Of a stretch of 64,000 nucleotides of DNA, positions 27,377 to 37,507 are shown in pieces. The translations under genes and the position numbers were made by a program. The notes beneath the pieces were generated by a model that worked only from the letters and a program-made list of their open reading frames with translations, did no database searches and was not told the origin of the DNA. Numbering within the stretch: position 1 is the stretch's first letter; every line of letters starts with the position of its first letter. Source of the DNA: Stenotrophomonas sp. SAU14A_NAIMI4_5 (GTDB taxonomy: Bacteria > Pseudomonadota > Gammaproteobacteria > Xanthomonadales > Xanthomonadaceae); NCBI RefSeq assembly GCF_003086795.1, contig NZ_CP026003.1:1632777-1696776 (forward strand). Reading direction: 5' to 3'.

Positions 27377-27862
27377 ATGCGTACGCCACGATCCCAACCC
27401 GCCTTCCCGCAACGCCAGCGTGGTGCGGTGCTCTATGTGGCGCTGATCATGCTGATCCTGCTTGCGCTGATCGGCATTGCCGGCATGCAGGTCACCAGCA
27501 TGCAGGAGCGCATGGCGTCCAACTACCTGCGCACGAATCTGGCGTTTCAGAACGCGGAATCGAGCGCGCGCTCGACCGAAGCGACCATTGAAACCGCACT
27601 GGACAGCGGCGCCAACGTGTACAGGGCGAACCAGGAGGAGTGCAGCCCGACCTACGATCCGCTGACGTGGGCCAACGGGATCACCAAGACGTCATCCCAG
27701 TACACCCGGCGCATCGACAAATGCTTCGCCGCCTCCAGCCGACGTATCGGCGAAAAGGCCAACGAAGAAACCGGAAACATCTACCAGGTCACGGCGCTTG
27801 CCAGTGACCAGGCCACCGACGCAACTGCCAGCGCTGTCATCGACACGGTCTTCATCCCATGA
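27377..27862 (+). CDS. pilX: Type IV pilus assembly protein PilX
   Basis: 161 aa. N-terminus RQRGAVLYVALIMLILLALIGIAGMQV followed by TSMQERMASNYLRTNLAFQNAESSAR, as in PilX. As in other PilX proteins, Gly-Ala replaces the usual Gly-Phe and the usual Glu at +5 is lacking, with only the hydrophobic helix retained. ATG 27377 is 7 bp after the pilW stop. The stop overlaps pilY1 (ATGA). Confidence 0.87.
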   Translation: MRTPRSQPAFPQRQRGAVLYVALIMLILLALIGIAGMQVTSMQERMASNYLRTNLAFQNAESSARSTEATIETALDSGANVYRANQEECSPTYDPLTWANGITKTSSQYTRRIDKCFAASSRRIGEKANEETGNIYQVTALASDQATDATASAVIDTVFIP

Positions 27863-30800
27863 ACAACGACCAACGCTTTCTTCGCCTGCGCCCCTCCACC
27901 TGGCTCCGTGCCGGTGCGGGCCTGGCCGTACTTGCCGGCCTGGCCGCGCTGATCATCCCGCTGCATGCGGCCCTCGGCGACTACGACATCGCCCAAGAGC
28001 CGCTGTACACCAAGCAGAGCCAGCCGCCGCTGATGATGATGGTGATGTCGCGCGACGAGCAGCTGTTCAACAAGGCGTACAGCGATTACAGCGATCTGAA
28101 CGACGATGGGATCCTCGACACCACCTACCTTGATACGTTCGAGTACGGCGGGTACTTCGATTCCAATCTCTGCTACGCGTACTCTGGTGGCGTGTTCAAG
28201 GCATCCGCTGCTGCGGGCGGTACCAACAAGCACAGCTGCAGCTCCGCATGGTCGGGCAATTTCCTGAACTGGATCACCATGAGCCGGCTGGACGTGATGC
28301 GCAGCGTTCTCTACGGCGGCCAGCGCTCTACTGACGATCTGGACAAGACCGTAATCGAACGCGCGCAGATTCCGAGCGATCTGCACGCCTGGGTCAAGGT
28401 CTACAGTGGTGCCGACATCGGCAGCTTCGCGCCGTTGACGGGCACGCAGTCCTTCTGCAACTCCACCATTGCCTCCAACGGTGCGCCGCTCATGCGTGTT
28501 GCGTCCGGCAACTGGTCGGAGTGGGCCTCGACGGCGTCTTACCAGTGCGGCGTCAATCGCTCTGGTGATGGTGGCGCGGATACCCCGAGAACCACGAGCG
28601 ACTATACGGTCCGTGCTGAAGTCTGCGCATCCACCAGTGCCGCCCTGCGCGAGGGCTATTGCCGCAAGTACAACGATGGTGCGACCGACCGCTATAAGCC
28701 GGCCGGCGTGCTGCAGACCTATGGTGAGAGTGGTCGCCTGCGTTTCGGCCTCATCAGCGGCACCTATTCCAGCCCCCGTGACGGTGGCGTGCTGCGCCGT
28801 AACATCGGCAAGATCGCCGGCAACGGCACGGCTTTCTGCGCCGCCGGTGATGAAATCAATCTGTCCAATGGCCGTTTCTGCAATACGCTGACCAGCGGCA
28901 CCGAAGGCATCATCAATACGATCTCCAATTTCCGCATCGATCAATGGAACTGGAGCAGCAACTGGAACGACTGCAACAACTACGGCATCCTCAATCGCGC
29001 CGGCACCGACAAGGCGCGCATCCTGGATAACCCGGGCAGCGGCTCGCAGAAGTGCAGTGCCTGGGGTAACCCGCTTGCCGAAATGTATGCCGAGGCGCTG
29101 CGTTACATCGGCAACTCGACCAAGACCACCAGCTACAACAGTGGAACCGACCTGAGCGGCCTGCCCACCGGCCTCGCGTGGAAGGATCCCTATGCGCTGC
29201 CGGCCAATGGCGGCAACTCCTACTGCGCGACCTGCAACATCCTGGTGCTGTCGTCCGGCCTGCCGTCCTTCGACGGCGACAACATCGGCACGCTGCCGCA
29301 GCAGATCGATGCTGCTGCGCAGACCAATGCCATCGGCACTGGCGACGGCATTTCCGGCAAATCGTGGATGGTCGGGCGTGATACCGCCACCGCCACCGAC
29401 GCCAATAACACCCACGAAGACATCTGTCAGGGCCGAACCATCAATGGTCTGAGTACGGCACGTGGTATCTGCCCCGATATTCCAAGCATGGAAGGCAGCT
29501 ACCTTATGGCAGGCATGGCGAAGGGCGCAGCTGCGACCGACCTTCGCCCTGGCGTACAAGGCAAGCCTTCCAGTTACAAAGTCACGGCCACCACCTATAC
29601 CGTCGCCATGGCGGAGACCCTGCCGCAGTTCGAAATCGCGGTAGGCAACAGCAAGATCGGCCTGGCGCCTCTGTGTCAGGCAAACAACAGCGGCAGCGCG
29701 ACGCAGGCCTCCAGTGGCTGGCGCAGCTGCTTCCTGGGTTCGGTTGGCATCGGTACCAAGACCGCCAACAGCACCGGTAGCAATCTGGTGTACGGGCGGC
29801 CCTACCGTGCCGATGGCAAGTCGGGTAGTTTCTCGCTGGTCTGGGAAGACTCGCTGTGGGGCAATGACCACGACAACGACGTCGTTGCCATGCTGAGCTA
29901 CTGCGTGGGTTCCACCTGCACGGACAGCACCGGCATCAACAACATCTGCTGGCGTGCAGATACCAGCAAGAGCGTGAGCGCCGCAAACAATGCCGCGATC
30001 TGTAACACCAATGGCCTGATCAGCACCCCCGCCGAGGACGAGGTCCTGATCCGCATCGAGAACCTGTCGGCCTACGCCGGCAACGCGATGCTGACCGGCT
30101 ACACGATCACCGGTTCCAATGCCGCGACCACGGTTCAGCGCCTTGCGCTGCGTCCGGGTGATTCCAACAACTCGGTGCTGACCAACACCAACAACTTCCC
30201 CAACAATTGGCAGAAGCCGGTCGTCATCAAATACAAGGCATCCACCGGTGCCGCTGGCCAGCTCGAAAGCCCGCTCTGGTACGCCGCCAAGTATGGTGTT
30301 CCGGCCGGTGGCAAGGCTTGGGACAGCAAGAAAAAGGGTGTGCCGGACAACTACTTCCTGGCCCGCAACCCGACCAAACTGAAGCAGGCGCTGGAAGAGA
30401 TCTTCGACAGCGCGGCCCAGGGCGATGCCCCCGTCGGTGGCGATGGCTCGGGCGCACGCATCAGCACCGGCTCGTTCACTGTCGCTTCTCACTTCCGCGT
30501 GCCGTCGGGCAGTAACGACTGGACCGGTGATGTCATCGCGACACGGGTTACCAGTACTGGCACTGACGGTACCGAACTGTGGAAGGCATCGAACAAGATT
30601 GCCTCGTCCACCAGACGCATCTACATGGCCACGGCGCCCACCAGCACGGACACCAATGGCACCGTGACTGCGGCAAAGGTGGCTGAGTTCACTTCCGGCA
30701 ACATGCCGGGCGCCGACAGCAATGCCAAGGTCGCCACGATGGGCCTGGTCACGCGCCCGGACTGGTACACCGGAAAGACGTCCGAGAATCTGGTCAGCTA

Positions 30801-32478
30801 CCTGCGCGGCTCTGCGATCAGCGGCTTCCGGTCGCGCACGTCGCCGCTGGGTGACATCGTGAACTCCACTACCGAGGTCGTCTCCAAGCGAGATGACTAC
30901 GGTTACTCGGTATGGGCCAGCAATGCCACCGAGTGGAAGAAGACCCTCGGCGCGGCCTATGTCACGTTCCTGGAAAACAAGAGTGCTACGAGTGGCCCGC
31001 CGACCATGGTCTACGTGGGTGCCAACGACGGCATGCTGCATGGCTTCAACGCGTCCGACACCACGGCCGCAGGCAACGAGGAGCTGGCATTCATCCCGTC
31101 CACGGCGCTGCAGCACATCGCCGAGCTGGCCAATCCGAAATATGGCCATCGCTATTACGTGGATGGTCCGTTGACCTCGTCCGACATCTATGACGGCAGC
31201 AAGTGGCGCACCGTGCTGGTGGGGACCACCGGTGGTGGCGGATCTTCGGTTGCGCCGTACAGCGGCAGGGCCAGCAATGGCTCGGTGTTCGGCCTGGACA
31301 TCGGTAGCCCGACCACCTTCGGTGCCAGCAACGTGCTCTGGGAAGTTTCGGGTAAAACCGAGTCAGACCTCGGTTTCGTACTGGGCAAGCCGGTAGTGGT
31401 GCCGGCCACGGGCACTACGGCAGGCGGGCAGCCGCGCTTCGTGGCGCTGTTCGGCAACGGCGTCAATTCGACCAGCGGCAAGCCGGTCCTGTTTGTGGTC
31501 GATGTGGCCACGGGCAAGGTGTTGCGCCGCATCTCACCCAGCGGTGCCGGTTACGCCGTTCGCAATGGCCTGATCAACCTGGCGCCGGTCGCGCTGAAGA
31601 ATAACGACGGCATTACCGACACGGTGTACGGCGGCGACATGCAGGGCAACCTCTGGAAGTTCGACCTGTCCGACACCAACATCAACAACTGGGGGGTCGC
31701 GCTGGATGGCGCGCCGCTGTTCACCGCGGTGCGTGACAACAAGGTGCAGCCGATCATGAGCGGCATCGAGGTGACCAGCGGGCCGTCGGGTGGCGTCAGC
31801 ATCTACTTTGGTACCGGCCAGTACTTTGCTGCCGATGACAATGCGGTCAGCAGTTCCTCGCCAGTGCAGAGCCTGTATGGCATCTGGGACAATCTGAAGA
31901 CCGCTGTCAGCGGGCGCAGCGTGCTGCAGGGGCAGAGCGTCACGACCACCACTGCGAGCGCAGGTTACTCAGGGCGCGCAGTGACTCGCAACGAGTTCGT
32001 CTATGGTGATGTTCGAGGTTGGTACGTCGATCTGGTCGTAGGCAGCACACTTGACGGCGAGCGTTTCGTTGGCAATCCCAACATCCAGAACGGCTCGGTC
32101 TTCTTCACAACCTATGTGCCTGGTACTGCCATTTGCGGCAGTGGTGGCGGCGTCAACTGGCTGTATGGCCTGAACCTGTTGACTGGTGGTGGCGCCATGA
32201 GCGGCCTCAGTACCAGCATCAACGGATCACCGGTGTGTACCGGAAATTGCGGCGCGGTAGCTCTGAACAAGGGCGGTGCACCGGCGCAGGGGCCGCCGGT
32301 GAAGGACACCAGTATCTTCGTGCCCAAGCTGACGCCGTGCGATCCGACCAAGGCCACCTGCACCGTCCAGCAGCTGTTGGACGCCGAAGCATGCACCTTC
32401 GTGCTGCGCGCCCCTGGCGCAGATGCCATGTACATGCCGCGCCCCTGTGGTCGCCAGTCCTGGCGCCAGATCCGCTGA
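27859..32478 (+). CDS. pilY1: PilC/PilY1 family tip-associated type IV pilus protein
   Basis: 1539 aa, longer than Pseudomonas PilY1 (about 1160). It has a hydrophobic N-terminal segment near residues 20-38, then the family motif PLYTKQSQPPLMMMVMSRDEQLF. The central region has a VWA-like stretch (CATCNILVLSSGLPSFDGD, near 450) without a clear MIDAS. The C-terminal PilC beta-propeller contains KNNDGITDTVYGGDMQGNLWKFDL (residues about 1247-1270), the calcium loop being NNDGITD. A second EF-hand-like loop is at 79-87. PilY1 is needed for pilus extension, adhesion and surface sensing. Confidence 0.93.
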   Translation: MNNDQRFLRLRPSTWLRAGAGLAVLAGLAALIIPLHAALGDYDIAQEPLYTKQSQPPLMMMVMSRDEQLFNKAYSDYSDLNDDGILDTTYLDTFEYGGYFDSNLCYAYSGGVFKASAAAGGTNKHSCSSAWSGNFLNWITMSRLDVMRSVLYGGQRSTDDLDKTVIERAQIPSDLHAWVKVYSGADIGSFAPLTGTQSFCNSTIASNGAPLMRVASGNWSEWASTASYQCGVNRSGDGGADTPRTTSDYTVRAEVCASTSAALREGYCRKYNDGATDRYKPAGVLQTYGESGRLRFGLISGTYSSPRDGGVLRRNIGKIAGNGTAFCAAGDEINLSNGRFCNTLTSGTEGIINTISNFRIDQWNWSSNWNDCNNYGILNRAGTDKARILDNPGSGSQKCSAWGNPLAEMYAEALRYIGNSTKTTSYNSGTDLSGLPTGLAWKDPYALPANGGNSYCATCNILVLSSGLPSFDGDNIGTLPQQIDAAAQTNAIGTGDGISGKSWMVGRDTATATDANNTHEDICQGRTINGLSTARGICPDIPSMEGSYLMAGMAKGAAATDLRPGVQGKPSSYKVTATTYTVAMAETLPQFEIAVGNSKIGLAPLCQANNSGSATQASSGWRSCFLGSVGIGTKTANSTGSNLVYGRPYRADGKSGSFSLVWEDSLWGNDHDNDVVAMLSYCVGSTCTDSTGINNICWRADTSKSVSAANNAAICNTNGLISTPAEDEVLIRIENLSAYAGNAMLTGYTITGSNAATTVQRLALRPGDSNNSVLTNTNNFPNNWQKPVVIKYKASTGAAGQLESPLWYAAKYGVPAGGKAWDSKKKGVPDNYFLARNPTKLKQALEEIFDSAAQGDAPVGGDGSGARISTGSFTVASHFRVPSGSNDWTGDVIATRVTSTGTDGTELWKASNKIASSTRRIYMATAPTSTDTNGTVTAAKVAEFTSGNMPGADSNAKVATMGLVTRPDWYTGKTSENLVSYLRGSAISGFRSRTSPLGDIVNSTTEVVSKRDDYGYSVWASNATEWKKTLGAAYVTFLENKSATSGPPTMVYVGANDGMLHGFNASDTTAAGNEELAFIPSTALQHIAELANPKYGHRYYVDGPLTSSDIYDGSKWRTVLVGTTGGGGSSVAPYSGRASNGSVFGLDIGSPTTFGASNVLWEVSGKTESDLGFVLGKPVVVPATGTTAGGQPRFVALFGNGVNSTSGKPVLFVVDVATGKVLRRISPSGAGYAVRNGLINLAPVALKNNDGITDTVYGGDMQGNLWKFDLSDTNINNWGVALDGAPLFTAVRDNKVQPIMSGIEVTSGPSGGVSIYFGTGQYFAADDNAVSSSSPVQSLYGIWDNLKTAVSGRSVLQGQSVTTTTASAGYSGRAVTRNEFVYGDVRGWYVDLVVGSTLDGERFVGNPNIQNGSVFFTTYVPGTAICGSGGGVNWLYGLNLLTGGGAMSGLSTSINGSPVCTGNCGAVALNKGGAPAQGPPVKDTSIFVPKLTPCDPTKATCTVQQLLDAEACTFVLRAPGADAMYMPRPCGRQSWRQIR

Positions 32479-32500
32479 TGAGGTTGCCGGAGAGCATCGT

Positions 32501-32914
32501 ATGAAGATCAACTCGTTCTCGCGCACGGCGCGTGGTTTCACCCTCATCGAGCTGATGATCACGGTAGCGGTGGTGGCGATCCTTGCCGCCATCGCGATCC
32601 CGTCCTACAGCGAGTACGTGCTGCGTTCGCGCCGCGCCCAGGCCAAGGCCGATCTGGTTGAGATTGCCCAGCAGCTGGAGCGTTTCCACACCGTGCAGAA
32701 CACCTATGCGGGGGCGACGCTGCCGTTCGAGCAGTCGCCGCGTGATGGCACGTCGCGCTACACGATTTCGTTGAGCGGGAAGGCCACTGCATCGGCCTTC
32801 ACCCTGCAGGCGGTGCCGGCGACGGGGCAGGACAAGGACAAGTGCGGCACCCTGACTCTGGATCAGGCCGGGCGCAAGACGCCCACTGCGGCGAAAGTCG
32901 CCGGCTGCTGGTGA
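32501..32914 (+). CDS. pilE: Type IV minor pilin PilE
   Basis: 137 aa. Prepilin leader ARG-FTLIELMITVAVVAILAAIAIPSYSEYV, followed by RRAQAKADLVEIAQQLERFHTVQNTYAGA, the PilE pattern. Two C-terminal cysteines (DKCGTLTL and GCW at the end) can form the D-loop disulfide. It is last in the minor pilin operon, 22 bp after pilY1, with AGAG upstream. Confidence 0.9.
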   Translation: MKINSFSRTARGFTLIELMITVAVVAILAAIAIPSYSEYVLRSRRAQAKADLVEIAQQLERFHTVQNTYAGATLPFEQSPRDGTSRYTISLSGKATASAFTLQAVPATGQDKDKCGTLTLDQAGRKTPTAAKVAGCW

Positions 32915-32961
32915 AGTGGGTGTTGCATCCCCTGCAATGACCGTCTAGAATGCGCCTCCCC

Positions 32962-33038
32962 GCCCGAATAGCTCAGCCGGTTAGAGCACTTGACTGTTAA
33001 TCAGGGGGTCGTTGGTTCGAGTCCAACTTCGGGCGCCA
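32962..33038 (+). tRNA. tRNA-Asn (GTT)
   Basis: 77 nt including encoded CCA. Acceptor stem GCCCGAA/TTCGGGC, anticodon loop CTGTTAA giving GTT, T-loop GTTCGAGTC. A promoter TTGCAT-17-TAGAAT lies just upstream (TAGAAT at 32945-32950). Confidence 0.97.
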
Positions 33039-33044
33039 GATTCG

Positions 33045-33074
33045 AAAAAGCCGCGAGAAATCGCGGCTTTTTTC
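33045..33074 (+). terminator. Terminator after tRNA-Asn
   Basis: AAAAAGCCGCGA-GAAA-TCGCGGCTTTTTT: 12-bp stem with A- and T-runs on both sides. It can also serve the convergent fimT-like gene, which ends 21 bp away. Confidence 0.9.
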
Positions 33075-33094
33075 GTTGTTGCTCTGCCGCCGCC

Positions 33095-33628
33095 TCAGCA
33101 GTCGGCGGGTGATCGGGGGCGCTCGCTGCGTACCCGGCCGGTCACGTTGATGACCACACGGCTGTGCTCGCGCCCGTCCACGCACAGCACGAGGGACTGG
33201 TTGGTGCCTGCATTGCGTCCGTCCGGCAGGAACTGCACATGAGGGCGGTGCTGGCTGGATTGGACCTTGATGCCGCCCGGTTGCCGGTCGCGCACATGCA
33301 CGACCTTGCCCGGTGCTGCTCCCCACGGTGAGTCTTCCGTACGCACCAGCCAGCCGTGGCTCCATTCCTGGCTGCAGGACATGCCGTCGAGCGAGCCACA
33401 GACGGTGACCCGCCTGCGCTGGGTCACCGCCGTAGAGCGCGCCAGCACCAGGCTGCCGGTGAGCTCGGCGCGCAGGGTGTCCGCGCGCAGGCGTGCCACC
33501 AGGCGCTGCCAGGGACCCCATGCGAGCGTGAGCAGGACGGCCAGCAGCATGACGACCAGCAGGAGTTCCGTCAGATGGAACCCCGGCGCGGGGTGGGGCG
33601 GGTGAGTCAGGGAAGGGCGGCGCGTCAT
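33095..33628 (-). CDS. fimT: Orphan GspH/FimT-type pilin with C-terminal GRVR motif (candidate DNA-uptake pilin FimT)
   Basis: 177 aa. Prepilin leader APG-FHLTELLLVVMLLAVLLTLAW with Glu at +5. The GspH/FimT domain has VCGSLDGMSCSQEWSHGWLV. The C-terminus is basic and contains T-G-R165-V-R167, the GRxR motif described for DNA-binding FimT proteins in natural transformation. It stands alone, convergent with tRNA-Asn and divergent from uvrB, apart from the minor pilin operon. ATG 33628 (MTRRPSL) precedes the leader; the frame is open further upstream but without a prepilin-like start. The symbol is assigned by motif and is an inference. Confidence 0.8.
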   Translation of the reverse strand: MTRRPSLTHPPHPAPGFHLTELLLVVMLLAVLLTLAWGPWQRLVARLRADTLRAELTGSLVLARSTAVTQRRRVTVCGSLDGMSCSQEWSHGWLVRTEDSPWGAAPGKVVHVRDRQPGGIKVQSSQHRPHVQFLPDGRNAGTNQSLVLCVDGREHSRVVINVTGRVRSERPRSPADC

Positions 33629-33758
33629 TGCTTCAGACTGAACGTCGGCCTGCCATGCCCACCATCGGCCCAGCGCGCAATGCGGGGCCGGGCGTTTCCT
33701 CAACAGGCCGTCACCAAACCGGCCGCTATAATCATCATTCCCGGGACCTGGCAATACC

Positions 33759-35780
<2,022 letters not shown>

Positions 35781-35884
35781 ACACGGTAGCGCGGCAATCT
35801 TCACAAAAGTGTTGCGCTTACCTGTCGGCATCCGTAATATACGCGGCCTGCACCGACGCAATCGCGGAGATGCAGAAGCAAAAC

Positions 35885-35959
35885 GGGCGGTTAGCTCAGC
35901 GGTAGAGCACTACCTTGACATGGTAGGGGTCACAGGTTCGAACCCTGTACCGCCCACCA
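35885..35959 (+). tRNA. tRNA-Val (GAC), copy 1
   Basis: 75 nt with encoded CCA. Acceptor GGGCGGT/ACCGCCC, anticodon loop TTGACAT giving GAC. Promoter TTGCGC-17-TAATAT ends at about 35840. A CCCGGC-CCTGGC-GCCGGG-TTTTT terminator follows near 35999-36021. Confidence 0.97.
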
Positions 35960-35998
35960 CGAAGTCCCTTCCAGAGGGGCTGTCGTGACCTGAAAAGC

Positions 35999-36021
35999 CC
36001 GGCCCTGGCGCCGGGTTTTTA
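35999..36021 (+). terminator. Terminator between the two tRNA-Val genes
   Basis: CCCGGC-CCTGGC-GCCGGG followed by five Ts. Confidence 0.8.
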
Positions 36022-36058
36022 CGTAGCAAGGCCAGCCTTCGGGCGGCACGAACAAGAT

Positions 36059-36133
36059 GGGCGGTTAGCTCAGCGGTAGAGCACTACCTTGACATGGTAG
36101 GGGTCACAGGTTCGAACCCTGTACCGCCCACCA
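36059..36133 (+). tRNA. tRNA-Val (GAC), copy 2, identical to copy 1
   Basis: 75 nt, identical base for base to the copy 99 bp upstream, including CCA and the flanking G. A terminator (AAGCCGGCCC...GGGTCGGCTTTTTT, about 36172-36200) follows. No separate strong promoter is evident between the copies, although a terminator separates them. Confidence 0.97.
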
Positions 36134-36171
36134 CCTGGCTCCCGGCATTGCCGGTGCAGCGGTGGAAACAG

Positions 36172-36200
36172 GAAAGCCGGCCCGGTGGGTCGGCTTTTTT
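36172..36200 (+). terminator. Terminator after the second tRNA-Val
   Basis: AAAGCCGGCCC-GGT-GGGTCGGCTTTTTT: imperfect stem with one G-T pair and a six-T run. Convergent with the lipoprotein gene on the other strand. Confidence 0.8.
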
Positions 36201-36218
36201 GTTGCCCGGCTTCCGCCC

Positions 36219-36698
36219 TCAGAACTGGATCATGCTGCACATCCGCACCGGTCGCTCGCTGCGCACCAGGCCCTTGTCCGTGCGGCACTGCTGCACGCGC
36301 GCCTCGGCCCTGCTGCGGCACTCAGGGCACAGCGCGGCCAGCGCGCTGTCCTTGCCCTGCGCCGCTGTGCAGACGCGCTGCGCGTGATCGGCGCGGGCCT
36401 CGATGGCGCGCGCCGGGGAAACGGCCTCGCCCATGGCATTGACGAAGCGGTAGTCCGCGAACGGCTGCGGCAGCGCGCATTCCTGCCGGGCATTTTCCAC
36501 ATACGCCGCCTCCAGCTGGCGGCGCAGCTGCGCGCCCTGGCGATCGCAGTCGGCGACCAGCGCGCGCGATGCGGCAGGCGTCAGCTGTGGGTTCACGTAG
36601 ACCGGGCGGGTGCGGATCTCGCTGCCGAACGGGCAGCAGGCGGCAAGCAGCACGACGGCAAGCAGCAACAGTACATGGGCAACGGTCCGGGTCTTCAT
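36219..36698 (-). CDS. Cysteine-rich hypothetical lipoprotein
   Basis: 159 aa. The lipobox LLAAC at residues 17-21 ends a typical lipoprotein signal peptide, so the mature protein starts at C21 followed by C22. The mature part has about eight more cysteines (for example VADCDRQG, CPECRSR, VQQCRTD, RMCSM), unusual for its size and suggesting several disulfides. No family is recognised. It begins a run of four minus-strand genes between the tRNA-Val pair and a two-component system. Confidence 0.72.
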   Translation of the reverse strand: MKTRTVAHVLLLLAVVLLAACCPFGSEIRTRPVYVNPQLTPAASRALVADCDRQGAQLRRQLEAAYVENARQECALPQPFADYRFVNAMGEAVSPARAIEARADHAQRVCTAAQGKDSALAALCPECRSRAEARVQQCRTDKGLVRSERPVRMCSMIQF

Positions 36699-36767
36699 GG
36701 CGCATCCTTTCGACAGGGCACCATGCTGTCACCGGGCGTGACGGCGAGGATGAATCGCCGCTGGCGA

Positions 36768-37034
36768 TCAGTGCGCGGCAGATGCGCCCACACTGAAGCG
36801 GTGACGCAGCTGCCAGTGGCCCTCGACCTGGTGCACCACGCCCAGGGCATGCGTCTTCCCGCCTGCGCCGCGCTCCCAGCGCAGCATGCTGTCCTGACGC
36901 AGGCGCAGCTGCAGGCAGAGATCGTCGGGGCTGGCCGGGGTGAGCCTGGCAGGAAGCGCCTGGCCCGCATCCGGGCCGCCGCTGCCGACGCTGGACAGGA
37001 CCGCGTGCAACAGCAGCAGGGCAAGCATCGGCAT
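36768..37034 (-). CDS. Small secreted hypothetical protein
   Basis: 88 aa. It opens with a short signal-peptide-like segment (MPMLALLLLHAVLSSVGSG). The rest is LCLQLRLRQDSMLRWERGAGGKTHALGVVHQVEGHWQLRHRF, which could be a single beta-sheet domain. CCGGAG precedes the ATG at about 10 nt. No family recognised. It may be real because codon use is like its neighbours, but it is short. Confidence 0.5.
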   Translation of the reverse strand: MPMLALLLLHAVLSSVGSGGPDAGQALPARLTPASPDDLCLQLRLRQDSMLRWERGAGGKTHALGVVHQVEGHWQLRHRFSVGASAAH

Positions 37035-37187
37035 GGCGCGGTGCTCCGGAGAAGGGAGTCCAGCGTGTCACCGGCGCTGGCGGATCGATACCGGCATGCG
37101 ACGAAGCGGGGAAATGTGCGTGCCAAGGGCTCGCTGCGGGGATGAATCCGTGCGCTGGCGGGCTGATCCGCGCGCCAGCAGCGCCGC

Positions 37188-37475
37188 TCAGGCCGCGGCG
37201 TAGACCTGGCGGAGGTTTCGCAGCGTCGACTGGCGGTGCGCCGTGGCGCAGGGCTCGTCCATCTCCAGTTCCTGCAGCCGCAGGCCGACCAGGGTCATCG
37301 ACAGCGCATAGCCGCGGGCCGCATCGGCAACACGCGACAGGCCCAGTGCGCGGCGGACCAGCGCGTCGATGTGGGCCTGGTCCGGCATCAGGCCGAGGTA
37401 GGCCTGCTCTGCACTGTCCAGGTCGGGCGCGCGCAGGATGGCCTGCGCATCGGTGGGGAAGGAGACGGAGGCCAT
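37188..37475 (-). CDS. Small cytoplasmic hypothetical protein
   Basis: 95 aa, rich in Ala and Leu and predicted helical (PDQAHIDALVRRALGLSRVADAARGYALSMTLVGLRLQELEMDE). ATG 37475 is 32 bp after the MipA-like stop on the same strand, so the two may be cotranscribed. The frame continues upstream of this ATG but inside the mipA coding region. Function unknown. Confidence 0.58.
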   Translation of the reverse strand: MASVSFPTDAQAILRAPDLDSAEQAYLGLMPDQAHIDALVRRALGLSRVADAARGYALSMTLVGLRLQELEMDEPCATAHRQSTLRNLRQVYAAA

Positions 37476-37507
37476 GGGGGTGTCCTTGTCCGTTGCAGGG
37501 GGCGCGA

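Noticed and set aside
27781..31149. 1122-codon antisense frame over pilX/pilY1
   Set aside because: Same reason: composition of a shadow frame, no start signals, while pilY1 is clear.
33629..33758. LexA/SOS box in front of uvrB
   Set aside because: No palindrome resembling the xanthomonad or E. coli LexA site is visible; only a TATAAT box was found.
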